A DNA stretch of 64,000 nucleotides from an uncultured Sulfurovum sp. (GTDB lineage: Bacteria > Campylobacterota > Campylobacteria > Campylobacterales > Sulfurovaceae), in NCBI GenBank assembly GCA_902727895.1, contig CACVAP010000068.1:1-64000 (forward strand), in the 5' to 3' direction. Position numbers and translations under genes: made by a program. Below are positions 35,201 through 42,902 of this stretch, in pieces (positions within the stretch are counted from its first letter, which is position 1; every line of letters begins with the position of its first letter). The notes beneath the pieces are model-generated. The model saw nothing but the letters and a program-made list of their open reading frames with translations, was not told the DNA's origin and did no database searches.

Positions 35201-36394
35201 GACAAAGCTTTCGTCATTATAGTGTTCTGGGTTTCTTGCAAGATTATATTCAACTCCTGAACTACTATCAAGTTTAGAAAGCGTAATGCTTGGGCTTCGT
35301 AAATCAAGTACTTCACGTTTGGTCATTAAAACATCACCTTCACCAATAAAGTTACCCATATTTCCTGTGCGTGTTGCCTGACCCATTAAGATATAGTCTT
35401 TATATTTACCACTTTTAATTTGACGCGCTTGATAAATATTAGCTTGTGATTCATCAGGACGTGCTTCTTGTCCGTAAAACATAAAGTTATCACTACCATC
35501 TATTTGCATTTTCCAAAGTGAAAAACGGTTAACAGTAGCTTGGTGTTCCCATTCAGTAAAGACAACTAAGGGAATGTCTCCATCTTGATTGATAACTACT
35601 GGTTCTGTTTGGTGTGAATTGTTAAATCCAATTCTTGTTACAGCTCCAGTTACGGTGTCTAATTTATGAATTAAGGGAGCAGGTGCACGGTCATATTCAT
35701 CAAGCATTACAGCAGAACTTTTATAGTTCATTGGAATGTCATCTCTTGTTACGGTTTTTGAGATAAGTAGCATTTCATGATTGTTGTCTTCATCATTTCC
35801 TATATAAGTAGGATAAGAATAACTTACTGAATAATCATTGGTAATGGCTGTGATTTTTTTAGTAGAGATATCCATTTTAAAGATACCTAAGTTTCTGTTT
35901 GGATTTAAATCATTTGCTTTGAGTGTATCATTAGGATCAAAGACAGGTTTACTCATAGAGATGTAAAGGCTTTTCCCATCAGGAGCAACATCAAAACTTT
36001 GGATTCTTACTTTCTCTACATCTGAACATTCATTGTCCAGTTCAGGATAAATCTGCCAAGTCTTATACGTTCCATCTTGTTGTTTTCTTGAAACTAATAG
36101 TTTGTCTTCAAACCCTGTGTCGTCATAACCTTCTGCAGGGAAACGTAAATCTGTTCTTGCATCTAATTGCGCCCATGCAATGTAAAATAAGTCAGGATGT
36201 GTTCTATCATCATCCTCATGATTTGAAATGGCTGTTTTAGGTATGAAATCAGCTCCATCTAGTACGCCCTCAATTGGTGCACATTCTGTGATATCAGCTG
36301 TACCACCTTCAACAGTTTTATCTGAACTTGAAATACATCCTATCAGTAATATTCCTTGGAATACTAAGATAAGTATTTTATAAAATTTTTTCAT
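32276..36394 (-). CDS. Tri-heme cytochrome lipoprotein with beta-propeller, HzsA-related
   Basis: A lipoprotein signal (KILILVFQGILLIGC, lipobox LIGC) precedes a ~500-residue WD40/PD40-like beta-propeller (repeats such as FDVAPDGKSLYISMSKP and DGDIPLVVFTEWE). Three c-type heme sites follow: ACNQCH (~residue 592), SCISCH (~664) and NCYECH (~832). The segment just before the first heme (GSLGVVLKEGLYVWKV ... IRAERQEVSF) resembles the middle domain of hydrazine-synthase-alpha-related proteins. A cadherin-like domain (~1000-1080) and a second propeller-like C-terminus complete it. ATG at 36394 is chosen for its GGGAG site 6 bases upstream. There is no evidence for anammox; it is more likely an outer-membrane electron-transfer enzyme for an unknown substrate. 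Confidence 0.65.
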   Translation of the reverse strand: MKKFYKILILVFQGILLIGCISSSDKTVEGGTADITECAPIEGVLDGADFIPKTAISNHEDDDRTHPDLFYIAWAQLDARTDLRFPAEGYDDTGFEDKLLVSRKQQDGTYKTWQIYPELDNECSDVEKVRIQSFDVAPDGKSLYISMSKPVFDPNDTLKANDLNPNRNLGIFKMDISTKKITAITNDYSVSYSYPTYIGNDEDNNHEMLLISKTVTRDDIPMNYKSSAVMLDEYDRAPAPLIHKLDTVTGAVTRIGFNNSHQTEPVVINQDGDIPLVVFTEWEHQATVNRFSLWKMQIDGSDNFMFYGQEARPDESQANIYQARQIKSGKYKDYILMGQATRTGNMGNFIGEGDVLMTKREVLDLRSPSITLSKLDSSSGVEYNLARNPEHYNDESFVYAYRADVDSSYGIYIKDYPEDINSTVNSSSGELVINSDSYHFMQPRSFYPPVSKTVAPGVTELSENRISFTNNNLNDKAGFLVETLGRSNNGVQNQLNGIDTHDIRMQFFIPSHHFSDSYAIGLENSQELSIPSSPMIQTEADGSLGVVLKEGLYVWKVNKKFEFTDGTGNANNLWLPIRAERQEVSFVRNRVNACNQCHQDRNQDVIDYFENYVSTAQTKMKGNLADIIGTDKDISEYNATEEIPDFHKNIAPLFSKAALDGGGSCISCHNATDKLNLSNMTGISIMNATYRNFVLGAHKMPDSEEIFPYNYASINPLGMDNDYHPAPFLWSLLLNDDLSVPEDEDHSNSSSRDLDRDEDYGAQYNENVNTEITRINALYDHSKHWSGEDTQAMITYGSTRLAAGLSDKITFTKNSLSTNTAQAQKAYQSLVKNCYECHNNHTSGGINDSSFENINPKEKRFNDSIFLRDTETRFVIHKHLANKGDTQYSQYTWESNLRNSMSKTLGSALHRIDFNDINNSELLVYARGYYKATNNDQIPLNSTIKAHSGYMAEGTDGYTAVSNWLNNITMLNQEANMTNPIQSIVLREYAEPDYIKDENNLTVNITWADPDDELSQAFISGSSTTEHTFNDSMLALEYQSLISAKLKAYAILGDRGDQNFTFSVTDGLSPSSVKTVPVKVISDYVVPEPNETLPPAYLYFTDRNTSMLKKLDTNGTVQDIGEIDGFNKDWTTMYRRADKGWLYFLNQEEQKVYVVEENSSAVLFDITINHAPNKETALHKQTMYLLWWRPAEGTLGEEGYRAGELQGLLESKLSKTKNGDFYVSLGNGEANENTVVPEWRTKLLDGGNTIGVYVWRQATFMSKFVNGGMDRLNVLNLVTGKAKGLTDFSFEETTINGVDYNANDYTNVRAIVVAEDGAFYGFNKDLNTPVETFNFDPIQKIQKKVIIPDWIQDYIDNYQNYATPFLVIEPKE

Positions 36395-36551
36395 TACATC
36401 TCCCACTTTATGTTTAATATAATAGGGTGATATAGGTTTAAGTTATATTAAATGTGTCTTTTTTAATCGCATTTAACAATAAAATAAAATAAAACAGTTA
36501 ATCTTTATATATTAAAAAATATAAACAATATATTTATATTTTTTTGTAAGT

Positions 36552-38216
36552 TTATATCCAAATGTTCTTATTTTTCACAATATAATCCCCAACCCTAAAA
36601 GAGTTAGCATAAATTGTCCAAGTATACGTAACTGAACCACCCGTAGGCATAAATGAGCCATCGGTTACAAATAGGTTTGAAACTTCATGCGCTTGACAAT
36701 GTTTGTTTAACACAGAGGTTTTAGGGTCATCTCCAAAACGACAACCTCCTGCTTGTAAGTTAGGTGGTGGCGCAGGAGAAATGGATGACTTAACTTCTGT
36801 TGCACCCATTTTCTTTAGAACATCTTCTGCTTTTTTAGCCAAATATTCTCCAACTTCTAAATCTCGCTTATGCGCACCAATACGGATGTTAGCCACAGGA
36901 ACACCATAGGCATCTTTGTATTTGTCATCTACTGAAACAAAACAGTTGTCTGTGGGTAACCAGTCATTAAAAACTTCAAAATTTAGTTGTTTGGTTTTGT
37001 TTAGTTTATGGTAAATTTTATCTTGAAGTTCTTTTCCCCACAGAAGTTTTCCATTGTCAAAACGTTGTTTGGTAGCTTGGGTCATAGGATTGGCATGTTG
37101 AAAAAGAAAGTCTACAATGCCTCCCTTTACTTCTTTCCCATCTTCTTCATAAAAATACCAATCACAGAGGCTTCGGTTGACAAACAAGCCTTCAACCATC
37201 AGTTTGTTGAGTGCCATTGAGTCTTCATCGAACTGTCCAGAACCAACGCCACCTGCTGAGAAAAGTAAGTTTTTACCTACTTGTCCAGCATTGTTAGAAA
37301 GACCATTTGGAAAGCTTTTAGATTTTGAGTTTAAGAGCAAACGAGAACTCTCTACAGCTTGACCAGCCACAATAAAAAGTTTGGCTTTGATCCTTTTGTC
37401 TTCTTTTGTTTTGGTGTCAACATAAAGTGCTTCAACTACTTTCCCTTCTTTTTCAACAAGTTTTTTGACAAAAGCATGAGTAATAATACTAAAGTTTTTT
37501 TTGCCTAACATCGGCTGTAAAAGAGAAGCCCTAGCAGATCCTTTTGCCCCAGAAGAACAACCATAAGATCCACAATAGTTAGAGTAGTAACAATTGTCAC
37601 GCTTTCCTTTGGCTTTTGAAAGAATAGCACGAGGGGTTTTGTATGGTGTGAAGCCTAGTTTTTTACAGGCATCGTCTATCTTAGCTGAGATAGGGTGTTC
37701 ATCTAAAGCAGGGTAGGGAAAGTTCTTAGTACTTCTTGGTTCATGGTGTTCAAAATGGGTTACTTCACCTGAGACACCAACCAAACGTTCTACTTCTTCA
37801 AAATAAGGTTCAAACTCTTTATAGTCTGAAACCCAGTCAACAACATTTGCGCCATCAATAGCCCCATAAGTAGATGCTAGTTTAAAATCTTTTGGCTTCA
37901 TTCGGTGAAAGTATCCAGACATAAAGTTAGATGATCCACCCACAATGTTTCCGTTAAAATAAGTACGTTCTGTATCTCGGGTTGAACTTTTAACCCACTT
38001 CCCACTTTCCTGTGTTTCTATGGTGTGGTAAGAGTCTTTAAATGAAGGGGTGACTATTTCACGTTTACAGTAAGCCAGTTCATCTTTAGAAAAGTCTTCT
38101 TCTTTGTAAAAACCACCACGTTCTAACATAACAACGTTCATGCCAGCTTCTACGAGTTTATGGGCAACACCAGAAGCACCAGCTCCTGTTCCTACAATAC
38201 ATACATCATACATCAT
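36552..38216 (-). CDS. GMC-type FAD oxidoreductase (alcohol/sugar dehydrogenase large subunit)
   Basis: An FAD motif CIVGTGAGASGVAHKL at the N-terminus is followed by the GMC signature region (TYFNGNIVGGSSNFMSGYFHRM). The C-terminal catalytic block includes CQAHEVSNLFVTDGS and PTGGSVTYTWTIYA. Members oxidise sugars, sugar acids or alcohols and pass electrons to a cytochrome. It has no signal peptide, and its start overlaps the stop of the Tat-signal small-subunit gene by 4 bases. Export by hitch-hiking with that subunit is therefore likely. The cysteine-rich RDNCYYSNYCGSYGCSSG segment is typical of gluconate-dehydrogenase-like members. The expected cytochrome subunit gene is not adjacent; the tri-heme lipoprotein encoded downstream could fill the role. 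Confidence 0.88.
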   Translation of the reverse strand: MMYDVCIVGTGAGASGVAHKLVEAGMNVVMLERGGFYKEEDFSKDELAYCKREIVTPSFKDSYHTIETQESGKWVKSSTRDTERTYFNGNIVGGSSNFMSGYFHRMKPKDFKLASTYGAIDGANVVDWVSDYKEFEPYFEEVERLVGVSGEVTHFEHHEPRSTKNFPYPALDEHPISAKIDDACKKLGFTPYKTPRAILSKAKGKRDNCYYSNYCGSYGCSSGAKGSARASLLQPMLGKKNFSIITHAFVKKLVEKEGKVVEALYVDTKTKEDKRIKAKLFIVAGQAVESSRLLLNSKSKSFPNGLSNNAGQVGKNLLFSAGGVGSGQFDEDSMALNKLMVEGLFVNRSLCDWYFYEEDGKEVKGGIVDFLFQHANPMTQATKQRFDNGKLLWGKELQDKIYHKLNKTKQLNFEVFNDWLPTDNCFVSVDDKYKDAYGVPVANIRIGAHKRDLEVGEYLAKKAEDVLKKMGATEVKSSISPAPPPNLQAGGCRFGDDPKTSVLNKHCQAHEVSNLFVTDGSFMPTGGSVTYTWTIYANSFRVGDYIVKNKNIWI

Positions 38217-38734
38217 ATTACTTCTCCTTGTAGGTTTTGTGCATAAGGCACTTTTGGTTGGGGTACACCAGCATTATGGTTTAACCATTTCCATCCAGAT
38301 TCATTTTTGTTACCCCCATAAATAGGATTGGCTAATAACGCTTCAAGGGTAAAGTAAAGTATAAATGAAATCCAGTTTTCGCCCATTTCATGATTCTTTA
38401 TAAAAGCTCTAAGTGTTTCGTCTTGTTCTTTAGGGCTTTGGCTTAAGAAGTCTGGGTACTCAGTCATAAGTTTTTCTGCACCACTTTGCAAATAAACCAA
38501 ATCTGAGTCTAAAAATGAGGAATGTGTTGCAACATTGGCAAGGTAAGCTGTTGCCCCAAACTCTATGGCTGAGGGAGCAACTAAGCCTTTAGGAAAGAGT
38601 ACTTCCTGAACAGCTGTTAGGGTTTTAAAGAGGTCTATTTTAATATTACTCTTCGCCTCTTGTGGTAGTAGGACTAGGGCTGTTCCTGCAAGTACAGAAG
38701 AAGCTATAAATACACGTCTGGTTATTTTTTTCAT
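38213..38734 (-). CDS. Gluconate 2-dehydrogenase subunit 3-like protein (Tat exported)
   Basis: The N-terminus MKKITRRVFIASSVLAGTAL is a twin-arginine signal (TRRVFIA). The ~145-residue mature part is helical, with LTAVQEVLFPKG near its start. NPIYGGNKNESGWKWLNHNAGVPQP near its C-terminus is the NPxYGGN...GW pattern of gluconate-dehydrogenase small subunits. It should escort or stabilise the GMC flavoprotein in the periplasm. It is first in the two-gene unit and is translationally coupled to the GMC gene. The 142 bases upstream separate it from a divergent barrel-protein gene. Confidence 0.85.
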   Translation of the reverse strand: MKKITRRVFIASSVLAGTALVLLPQEAKSNIKIDLFKTLTAVQEVLFPKGLVAPSAIEFGATAYLANVATHSSFLDSDLVYLQSGAEKLMTEYPDFLSQSPKEQDETLRAFIKNHEMGENWISFILYFTLEALLANPIYGGNKNESGWKWLNHNAGVPQPKVPYAQNLQGEVI

Positions 38735-38840
38735 GTAAAAAGTATAACGAAGATGTATGTAGAACTTGTTATGTTGAATGCCTTTTAATGCTAAATAAGT
38801 TATATATTAGTATCTTTAATTTAAATCTAAAAAAACTTGG

Positions 38841-38846
38841 TATAAT
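38841..38846 (+). promoter_or_regulatory. Probable extended -10 box for the 38877 gene
   Basis: TTGGTATAAT places a TATAAT box 30 bases before the ATG, with AGGAAG as ribosome site. Confidence 0.55.
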
Positions 38847-38876
38847 ATTTACTTATTATAAATATAGGAAGTAATT

Positions 38877-39737
38877 ATGAAAATATCAAGCACTCTATTT
38901 TTAAGCATGTTTTTAATAACAGCAGTTTACGCAGAAAAAGAAGAACACCATGAACATGTGGGAACTACGAATATAAAACTTAATTATGAAATTTTAGATT
39001 TTGAAAACTCAAAAAAGAAAACAGATGGAAAACGTTATGGTGTAGAAATAGACCAACAAAGTAATGCCCATCACTATAGAGTTTATTATGAACGAACCGA
39101 CACAGAAACCACGGCTGTACTACCCAAAGACTTAGAAGTGAATAAATACGCCTTGAAGTATGATTATAGTTTAAACAAAAAAAATAGCCTTTCTCTTTCG
39201 TATATTAATATAGATGATAATTTGATGAAAGAAACAGATGGTGGGAATATTTATGGTATTGGATACAAGCATAAAGCTCTCACATTAACACAGTATTTGA
39301 GTGATTATGATAACTTTGATGTTTATCAAACCGACTTAAAATTTGGTATGAAAAAAAAGTTTGATAAGCTTGTTGTAAAAGGTGGAGTCATTGGTAAATA
39401 TATTCACTTAAAAAACAAAGACTCAAACAACTTTAGTAAAAAAGCAAAGACAGACTATTTTACTACGGGGCTAAAAGTTCATGCTGACTATGGTGATTAT
39501 CATGCTTCGGCAGGTACTTACATGGGAACACGGGTGTTTGCTGTTATGAATGAAGGCTTACAAGTTCAGCATCATGCTATGGAGTTTAAAGAGAGTTACA
39601 TGGTTGATGTAGGAAAAAAGTTTGACCAAGTTTTAGTGCATCTTCGTTATGCCAAACATAATGCAAAAGAGATACCCATCGACAACGACCATGTTAAAGT
39701 TGAAAACATTGCCTTTGATTTAGAGTATCAGTTTTAG
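38877..39737 (+). CDS. Putative outer-membrane beta-barrel protein
   Basis: A signal peptide (MKISSTLFLSMFLITAVYAE) is followed by a His/Glu-rich stretch (KEEHHEHVG) that could bind metal. About twelve amphipathic strands follow, for example ALKYDYSLN and SLSLSYINID, ending in the barrel-like VENIAFDLEYQF with C-terminal Phe. Such a C-terminal Phe is the usual BAM-complex signal. The function is unknown. It is transcribed alone, divergent from the gluconate-dehydrogenase-like pair, with a hairpin after its stop. Confidence 0.7.
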   Translation: MKISSTLFLSMFLITAVYAEKEEHHEHVGTTNIKLNYEILDFENSKKKTDGKRYGVEIDQQSNAHHYRVYYERTDTETTAVLPKDLEVNKYALKYDYSLNKKNSLSLSYINIDDNLMKETDGGNIYGIGYKHKALTLTQYLSDYDNFDVYQTDLKFGMKKKFDKLVVKGGVIGKYIHLKNKDSNNFSKKAKTDYFTTGLKVHADYGDYHASAGTYMGTRVFAVMNEGLQVQHHAMEFKESYMVDVGKKFDQVLVHLRYAKHNAKEIPIDNDHVKVENIAFDLEYQF

Positions 39738-39756
39738 TAGACAGAGTCTTTGTCTA
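39738..39756 (+). terminator. Short hairpin after the 38877 barrel gene
   Basis: TAGACA (39738-39743) and TGTCTA (39751-39756) pair around a 7-base loop directly after the stop codon. It is weak as a terminator, since the stem has only 6 bp. Confidence 0.35.
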
Positions 39757-39834
39757 AGTTATTCTGCTTTAAGTCTAAACTATTATACTTATAAATAAAA
39801 ATAAGTCTAATATACTAGACCTAAATGGATAAAG

Positions 39835-41040
39835 ATGCAAAATATACTTAAAAATGCTAAACGACTTTCACTTCTAAAGCAAAATCAAACCATGCCAAAG
39901 TATAAAAGGTATCTTTTTCAAGAGGTTTTTGATTCACAAAGTAAGATTATTGGTGTTTACGGTAGTAGGGGAGTTGGTAAAACCACCATGCTTTTACAGA
40001 TACTTGGAGCTTTTAAGTTAGAAGCGTCTAAAAAACTTTATATCTCTTGTGACCATCCTATTTTTAAAGGGGTTTCACTTTTTGATTTTGTCGATGAATT
40101 TGTTAAACGGGGTGGTGAATTTATTGTAATAGATGAGATTCATGAAGCTGAAGATTTTCAAGCTCAACTCAAATCTATTTATGATTTTCTAGAGGTAAAG
40201 ATACTTTTCTCAGGTTCATCTGCCATTGAAATTACCAATCCTGATTTTGCACGACGATACTCAATGTATAGGATGCCCATATTTTCATTTAGGGAGTATT
40301 TAGAGATTACTCAAGGGGTAGCTTTAAAGGCGTATAATTTAGAATCCTTACTTGAAAATCATGAGAATATTGTTTATGATGTTATGGCGCAACTTGTAGA
40401 CAAAAAGATACTAAAACTTTATGATGAGTTTATAGATGTGGGTGTATATCCCTTCTACTTTGAAGATAAACTCAAATATGTGGACAGAATAAATGAGACC
40501 ATTAATACTGTTTTACATAAAGATTTAGGACGACTCTTTAACATACAAGCAGATAAAATAGATACACTAAAAAAACTTTTATTGACTGTCTGTGTTTCTG
40601 AACCCTTGGAACTTTCCATAGATAAATTAGCCACAACGGTAGGTATTAGTAAGATGACGCTTTATAAATATATTGACTATCTAGGTAAAGCAGAACTGAT
40701 TAATCATATCTCTCATGAAGCAAAACGTTTTAAGTCCATACGAAAATCTGACAAGCTTTATCTTGCCAATACCAATCTTTTTTCAGCACTGTGTATGAAC
40801 TCAGCCATAGGAACAGTTCGTGAGACTTATTTTGTGAGCATGTTACAAAGTAGCCATAGCCTACACTATGTAGATAGGGGAGACTTTTTGGTAAACGAAA
40901 AGTTTACCTTTGAAGTAGGAGGTAAAAACAAAACTTTCAAACAAATCAAAGATATTCCCCATTCATATCTAGCATTGGATGACATAGAGATAGGCATGGA
41001 GGGGAAAGTTCCTCTTTGGTTATTTGGGTTTTTGTATTAG
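39835..41040 (+). CDS. AAA-family ATPase with C-terminal DUF4143/winged-helix region
   Basis: A P-loop YGSRGVGKTTMLL (~residue 45) and Walker B FIVIDEIHEAEDF (~100) identify an AAA_14-type ATPase. A sensor-like LFSGSSAIEI follows. The middle to C-terminal part has a winged-helix-like stretch (LATTVGISKMTLYKYIDYLGKAEL) and a restriction-enzyme-like end with FTFEVGGKNKTFKQI, typical of the DUF4143 domain. Members are widespread with unknown function. It appears to be a single-gene unit. Confidence 0.85.
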   Translation: MQNILKNAKRLSLLKQNQTMPKYKRYLFQEVFDSQSKIIGVYGSRGVGKTTMLLQILGAFKLEASKKLYISCDHPIFKGVSLFDFVDEFVKRGGEFIVIDEIHEAEDFQAQLKSIYDFLEVKILFSGSSAIEITNPDFARRYSMYRMPIFSFREYLEITQGVALKAYNLESLLENHENIVYDVMAQLVDKKILKLYDEFIDVGVYPFYFEDKLKYVDRINETINTVLHKDLGRLFNIQADKIDTLKKLLLTVCVSEPLELSIDKLATTVGISKMTLYKYIDYLGKAELINHISHEAKRFKSIRKSDKLYLANTNLFSALCMNSAIGTVRETYFVSMLQSSHSLHYVDRGDFLVNEKFTFEVGGKNKTFKQIKDIPHSYLALDDIEIGMEGKVPLWLFGFLY

Positions 41041-41067
41041 CCTAAAGATGTTTTTAGTTTTCAAAGA

Positions 41068-41073
41068 TATAAT
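41068..41073 (+). promoter_or_regulatory. Probable -10 box for the TPR-repeat gene
   Basis: TATAAT lies 31 bases before the ATG at 41104 in the short gap after the ATPase gene. A weak ribosome site (AGGGAAATAGC) follows. Confidence 0.5.
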
Positions 41074-41103
41074 CTAAGCATCTATTGGAAATAGGGAAAT
41101 AGC

Positions 41104-42834
41104 ATGTCAAAAATCACCACCAAACTCGACAACTCCATGCCAATTTTTGAACGTTTGGCGAAAATTAAAAAGCTTTTTTCATCGTCCACGACTTTTTGGA
41201 CAGTTACACGTATATTCCCAGTTTTTATTATTTCTCAATTTATTGCTTTAGCTTGGAATGAAAAATTTTCTGAAAATGTAATGGGCTTTTTTAAAGATGC
41301 TCCTGAGTGGTCGAAATCATTTATTGAACTATGTATAGCCTATTTTGAAAAGAGTGGAGATTGGTTGTACGTGGGTATTTCTATTTTTATCATTATTTTA
41401 TTGTTAATAGGAAAGTATTTTGATACTAAAAGTATTCCATCTGAGGAACTTAAAAAGATAAGTGATACACAAGAGAAAATATTAGAAAATAAAAATACAG
41501 AAAACTATCTAGTTAAACGAATAGAACAATTAGAAGTTCAACTTCTACAAAGTATATCAGTCCAAGAAACAGAGCGTTTAATCGATGAGGTAAGTAGCTT
41601 AAAGTTAGAACTCTTAGCCTTACAAATTAACGATAAGGTCATTAATGAAGCTCAAACTATCATAGAATCAGAAGCTAAAGAGGGTGTACCTAAAGCATTA
41701 GAGCTTATAGAAAAAAACAATCCTAACAGACAAATAGTCAAGCTACGTGAACAAATGCAAAAACAAGCAAAAATCTCACGCTATAAAGCAAGTTTATATG
41801 AGTGGATAAACCAGTGGGAAAAAGCAGATACCTCCTACCAAGAAGCAATAGAATTTGCTCCTAATAATGATAACTATTTTGAGTATGCTTATTTTTTACA
41901 AGTTCATAGAGCAGATTTTAAAAAAGCAGATAAGTTCTATAGAATGGCTTTGGATAAGACAGAGTCATTAGTTAAAAAAGCAACTATTTTAAATAACTTA
42001 GCAAACTTTCATGCAGAAGATAGCACAAAACGTACAGAGGCATTGAGTGAGTATGAAGAGGCATTAAAGATATATAGAGCCTTAGTAAAAGAGAATCCTA
42101 AAGTCTACTTACCTGATGTGGCAATGACTTTAAATAACTTAGCAAATTTCCATTCAGATGATAGCACAAAACGTACAGAGGCATTGAGTGAGTATGAAGA
42201 GGCATTAAAAATAAGAAGAGCCTTAGCAAAAGAGAATCCTAAAGTCTATTTGCCTGATGTGGCAATGACTTTAAATAACTTAGGACTTTTTCATGCAGAA
42301 GATAGCACAAAACGTACAGAGGCATTGAGTGAGTATGAAGAGGCATTAAAAATATATAGAGCCTTAGCAAAAGAGAATCCTAAAGTCTACTTGCCTTATG
42401 TGGCAGGGAGTTTAAATAACTTAGCAAATTTCTATTCAAAAGATAGCACAAAACGTACAGAGGCATTGAGTGAGTATGAAGAGGCATTAAAGATATATAG
42501 AGCCTTAGCAAAAGAGAATCCTAAAGTCTACTTGCCTTATGTGGCAGGGAGTTTAAATAACTTAGGACTTTTTCATGCAGAAGATAGCACAAAATGTACA
42601 GAGGCATTGAGTGAGTATGAAGAGGCATTAAAGATATATAGAGCCTTAGCAAAAGAGAATCCTAAAGTCTATGGTGAAGATTGTGCTAAAACTTTAGTTA
42701 TGGGTGTTTATTTGTTTGGGGCGAATAAAATGCAATTAGATGAGGCTTTAGAACTGCTTGAACCTTACCCTGATAATTATGGAAGTGTAGGTGGGTTACG
42801 TCAAATGATTTTGCAGTTAAAAGAAGCAAGGTAG
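41104..42834 (+). CDS. Membrane-anchored TPR-repeat protein
   Basis: Two membrane spans lie near the N-terminus (IFPVFIISQFIALAW ~40 and WLYVGISIFIIILLLIG ~90). A coiled coil (~115-180; EKILENKNTENYLVKRIEQL) follows, and then a TPR array. The array ends with five copies of a 47-residue unit whose core is SEYEEALKIYRALAKENPKV. The units are almost identical even at the DNA level, so they were amplified recently. The protein probably serves as a scaffold on the inner-membrane surface; its partner is unknown. It ends next to an inverted repeat facing the metallo-hydrolase gene. Confidence 0.85.
   Translation: MSKITTKLDNSMPIFERLAKIKKLFSSSTTFWTVTRIFPVFIISQFIALAWNEKFSENVMGFFKDAPEWSKSFIELCIAYFEKSGDWLYVGISIFIIILLLIGKYFDTKSIPSEELKKISDTQEKILENKNTENYLVKRIEQLEVQLLQSISVQETERLIDEVSSLKLELLALQINDKVINEAQTIIESEAKEGVPKALELIEKNNPNRQIVKLREQMQKQAKISRYKASLYEWINQWEKADTSYQEAIEFAPNNDNYFEYAYFLQVHRADFKKADKFYRMALDKTESLVKKATILNNLANFHAEDSTKRTEALSEYEEALKIYRALVKENPKVYLPDVAMTLNNLANFHSDDSTKRTEALSEYEEALKIRRALAKENPKVYLPDVAMTLNNLGLFHAEDSTKRTEALSEYEEALKIYRALAKENPKVYLPYVAGSLNNLANFYSKDSTKRTEALSEYEEALKIYRALAKENPKVYLPYVAGSLNNLGLFHAEDSTKCTEALSEYEEALKIYRALAKENPKVYGEDCAKTLVMGVYLFGANKMQLDEALELLEPYPDNYGSVGGLRQMILQLKEAR
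41989..42693 (+). repeat. Five tandem 141-bp units inside the TPR gene
   Basis: Units begin at 41989, 42130, 42271, 42412 and 42553, each 141 bp (47 codons). Anchor words such as GATAGCACAAAACG recur at 42019, 42160, 42301, 42442 and 42583, with small differences (the fifth copy reads GATAGCACAAAATG). Near-identity at synonymous sites indicates recent duplication or gene conversion. Confidence 0.95.
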
Positions 42835-42898
42835 GTTCGATTTTATCGAACACTTTTTATTCAAGACATTATTATAAGTTCGATGCAATTGAACCTAC
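42831..42898. repeat. Compound inverted repeat between convergent genes
   Basis: GTAGGTTC (42831-42838) and GAACCTAC (42891-42898) form the outer arms. Inside, GTTCGAT-TTT-ATCGAAC (42835-42851) is a perfect hairpin, and 42878-42894 is an imperfect second one. It could act as a bidirectional terminator for the TPR and metallo-hydrolase genes, or be a REP-like mobile palindrome. It begins within the last codons of the TPR gene. Confidence 0.7.
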
Positions 42899-42902
42899 GG
42901 GA

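Noticed and set aside
32276..36394. Evidence for anammox metabolism
   Set aside because: Only a distant HzsA-like architecture is seen. No HzsB/C, hydrazine dehydrogenase or other anammox gene is present, and the rest of the window looks campylobacterotal.
39835..41040. Toxin-antitoxin or defence island around the AAA/DUF4143 ATPase
   Set aside because: Its neighbours are a barrel-protein gene and a TPR-protein gene with separate promoters, and no second defence component is visible.
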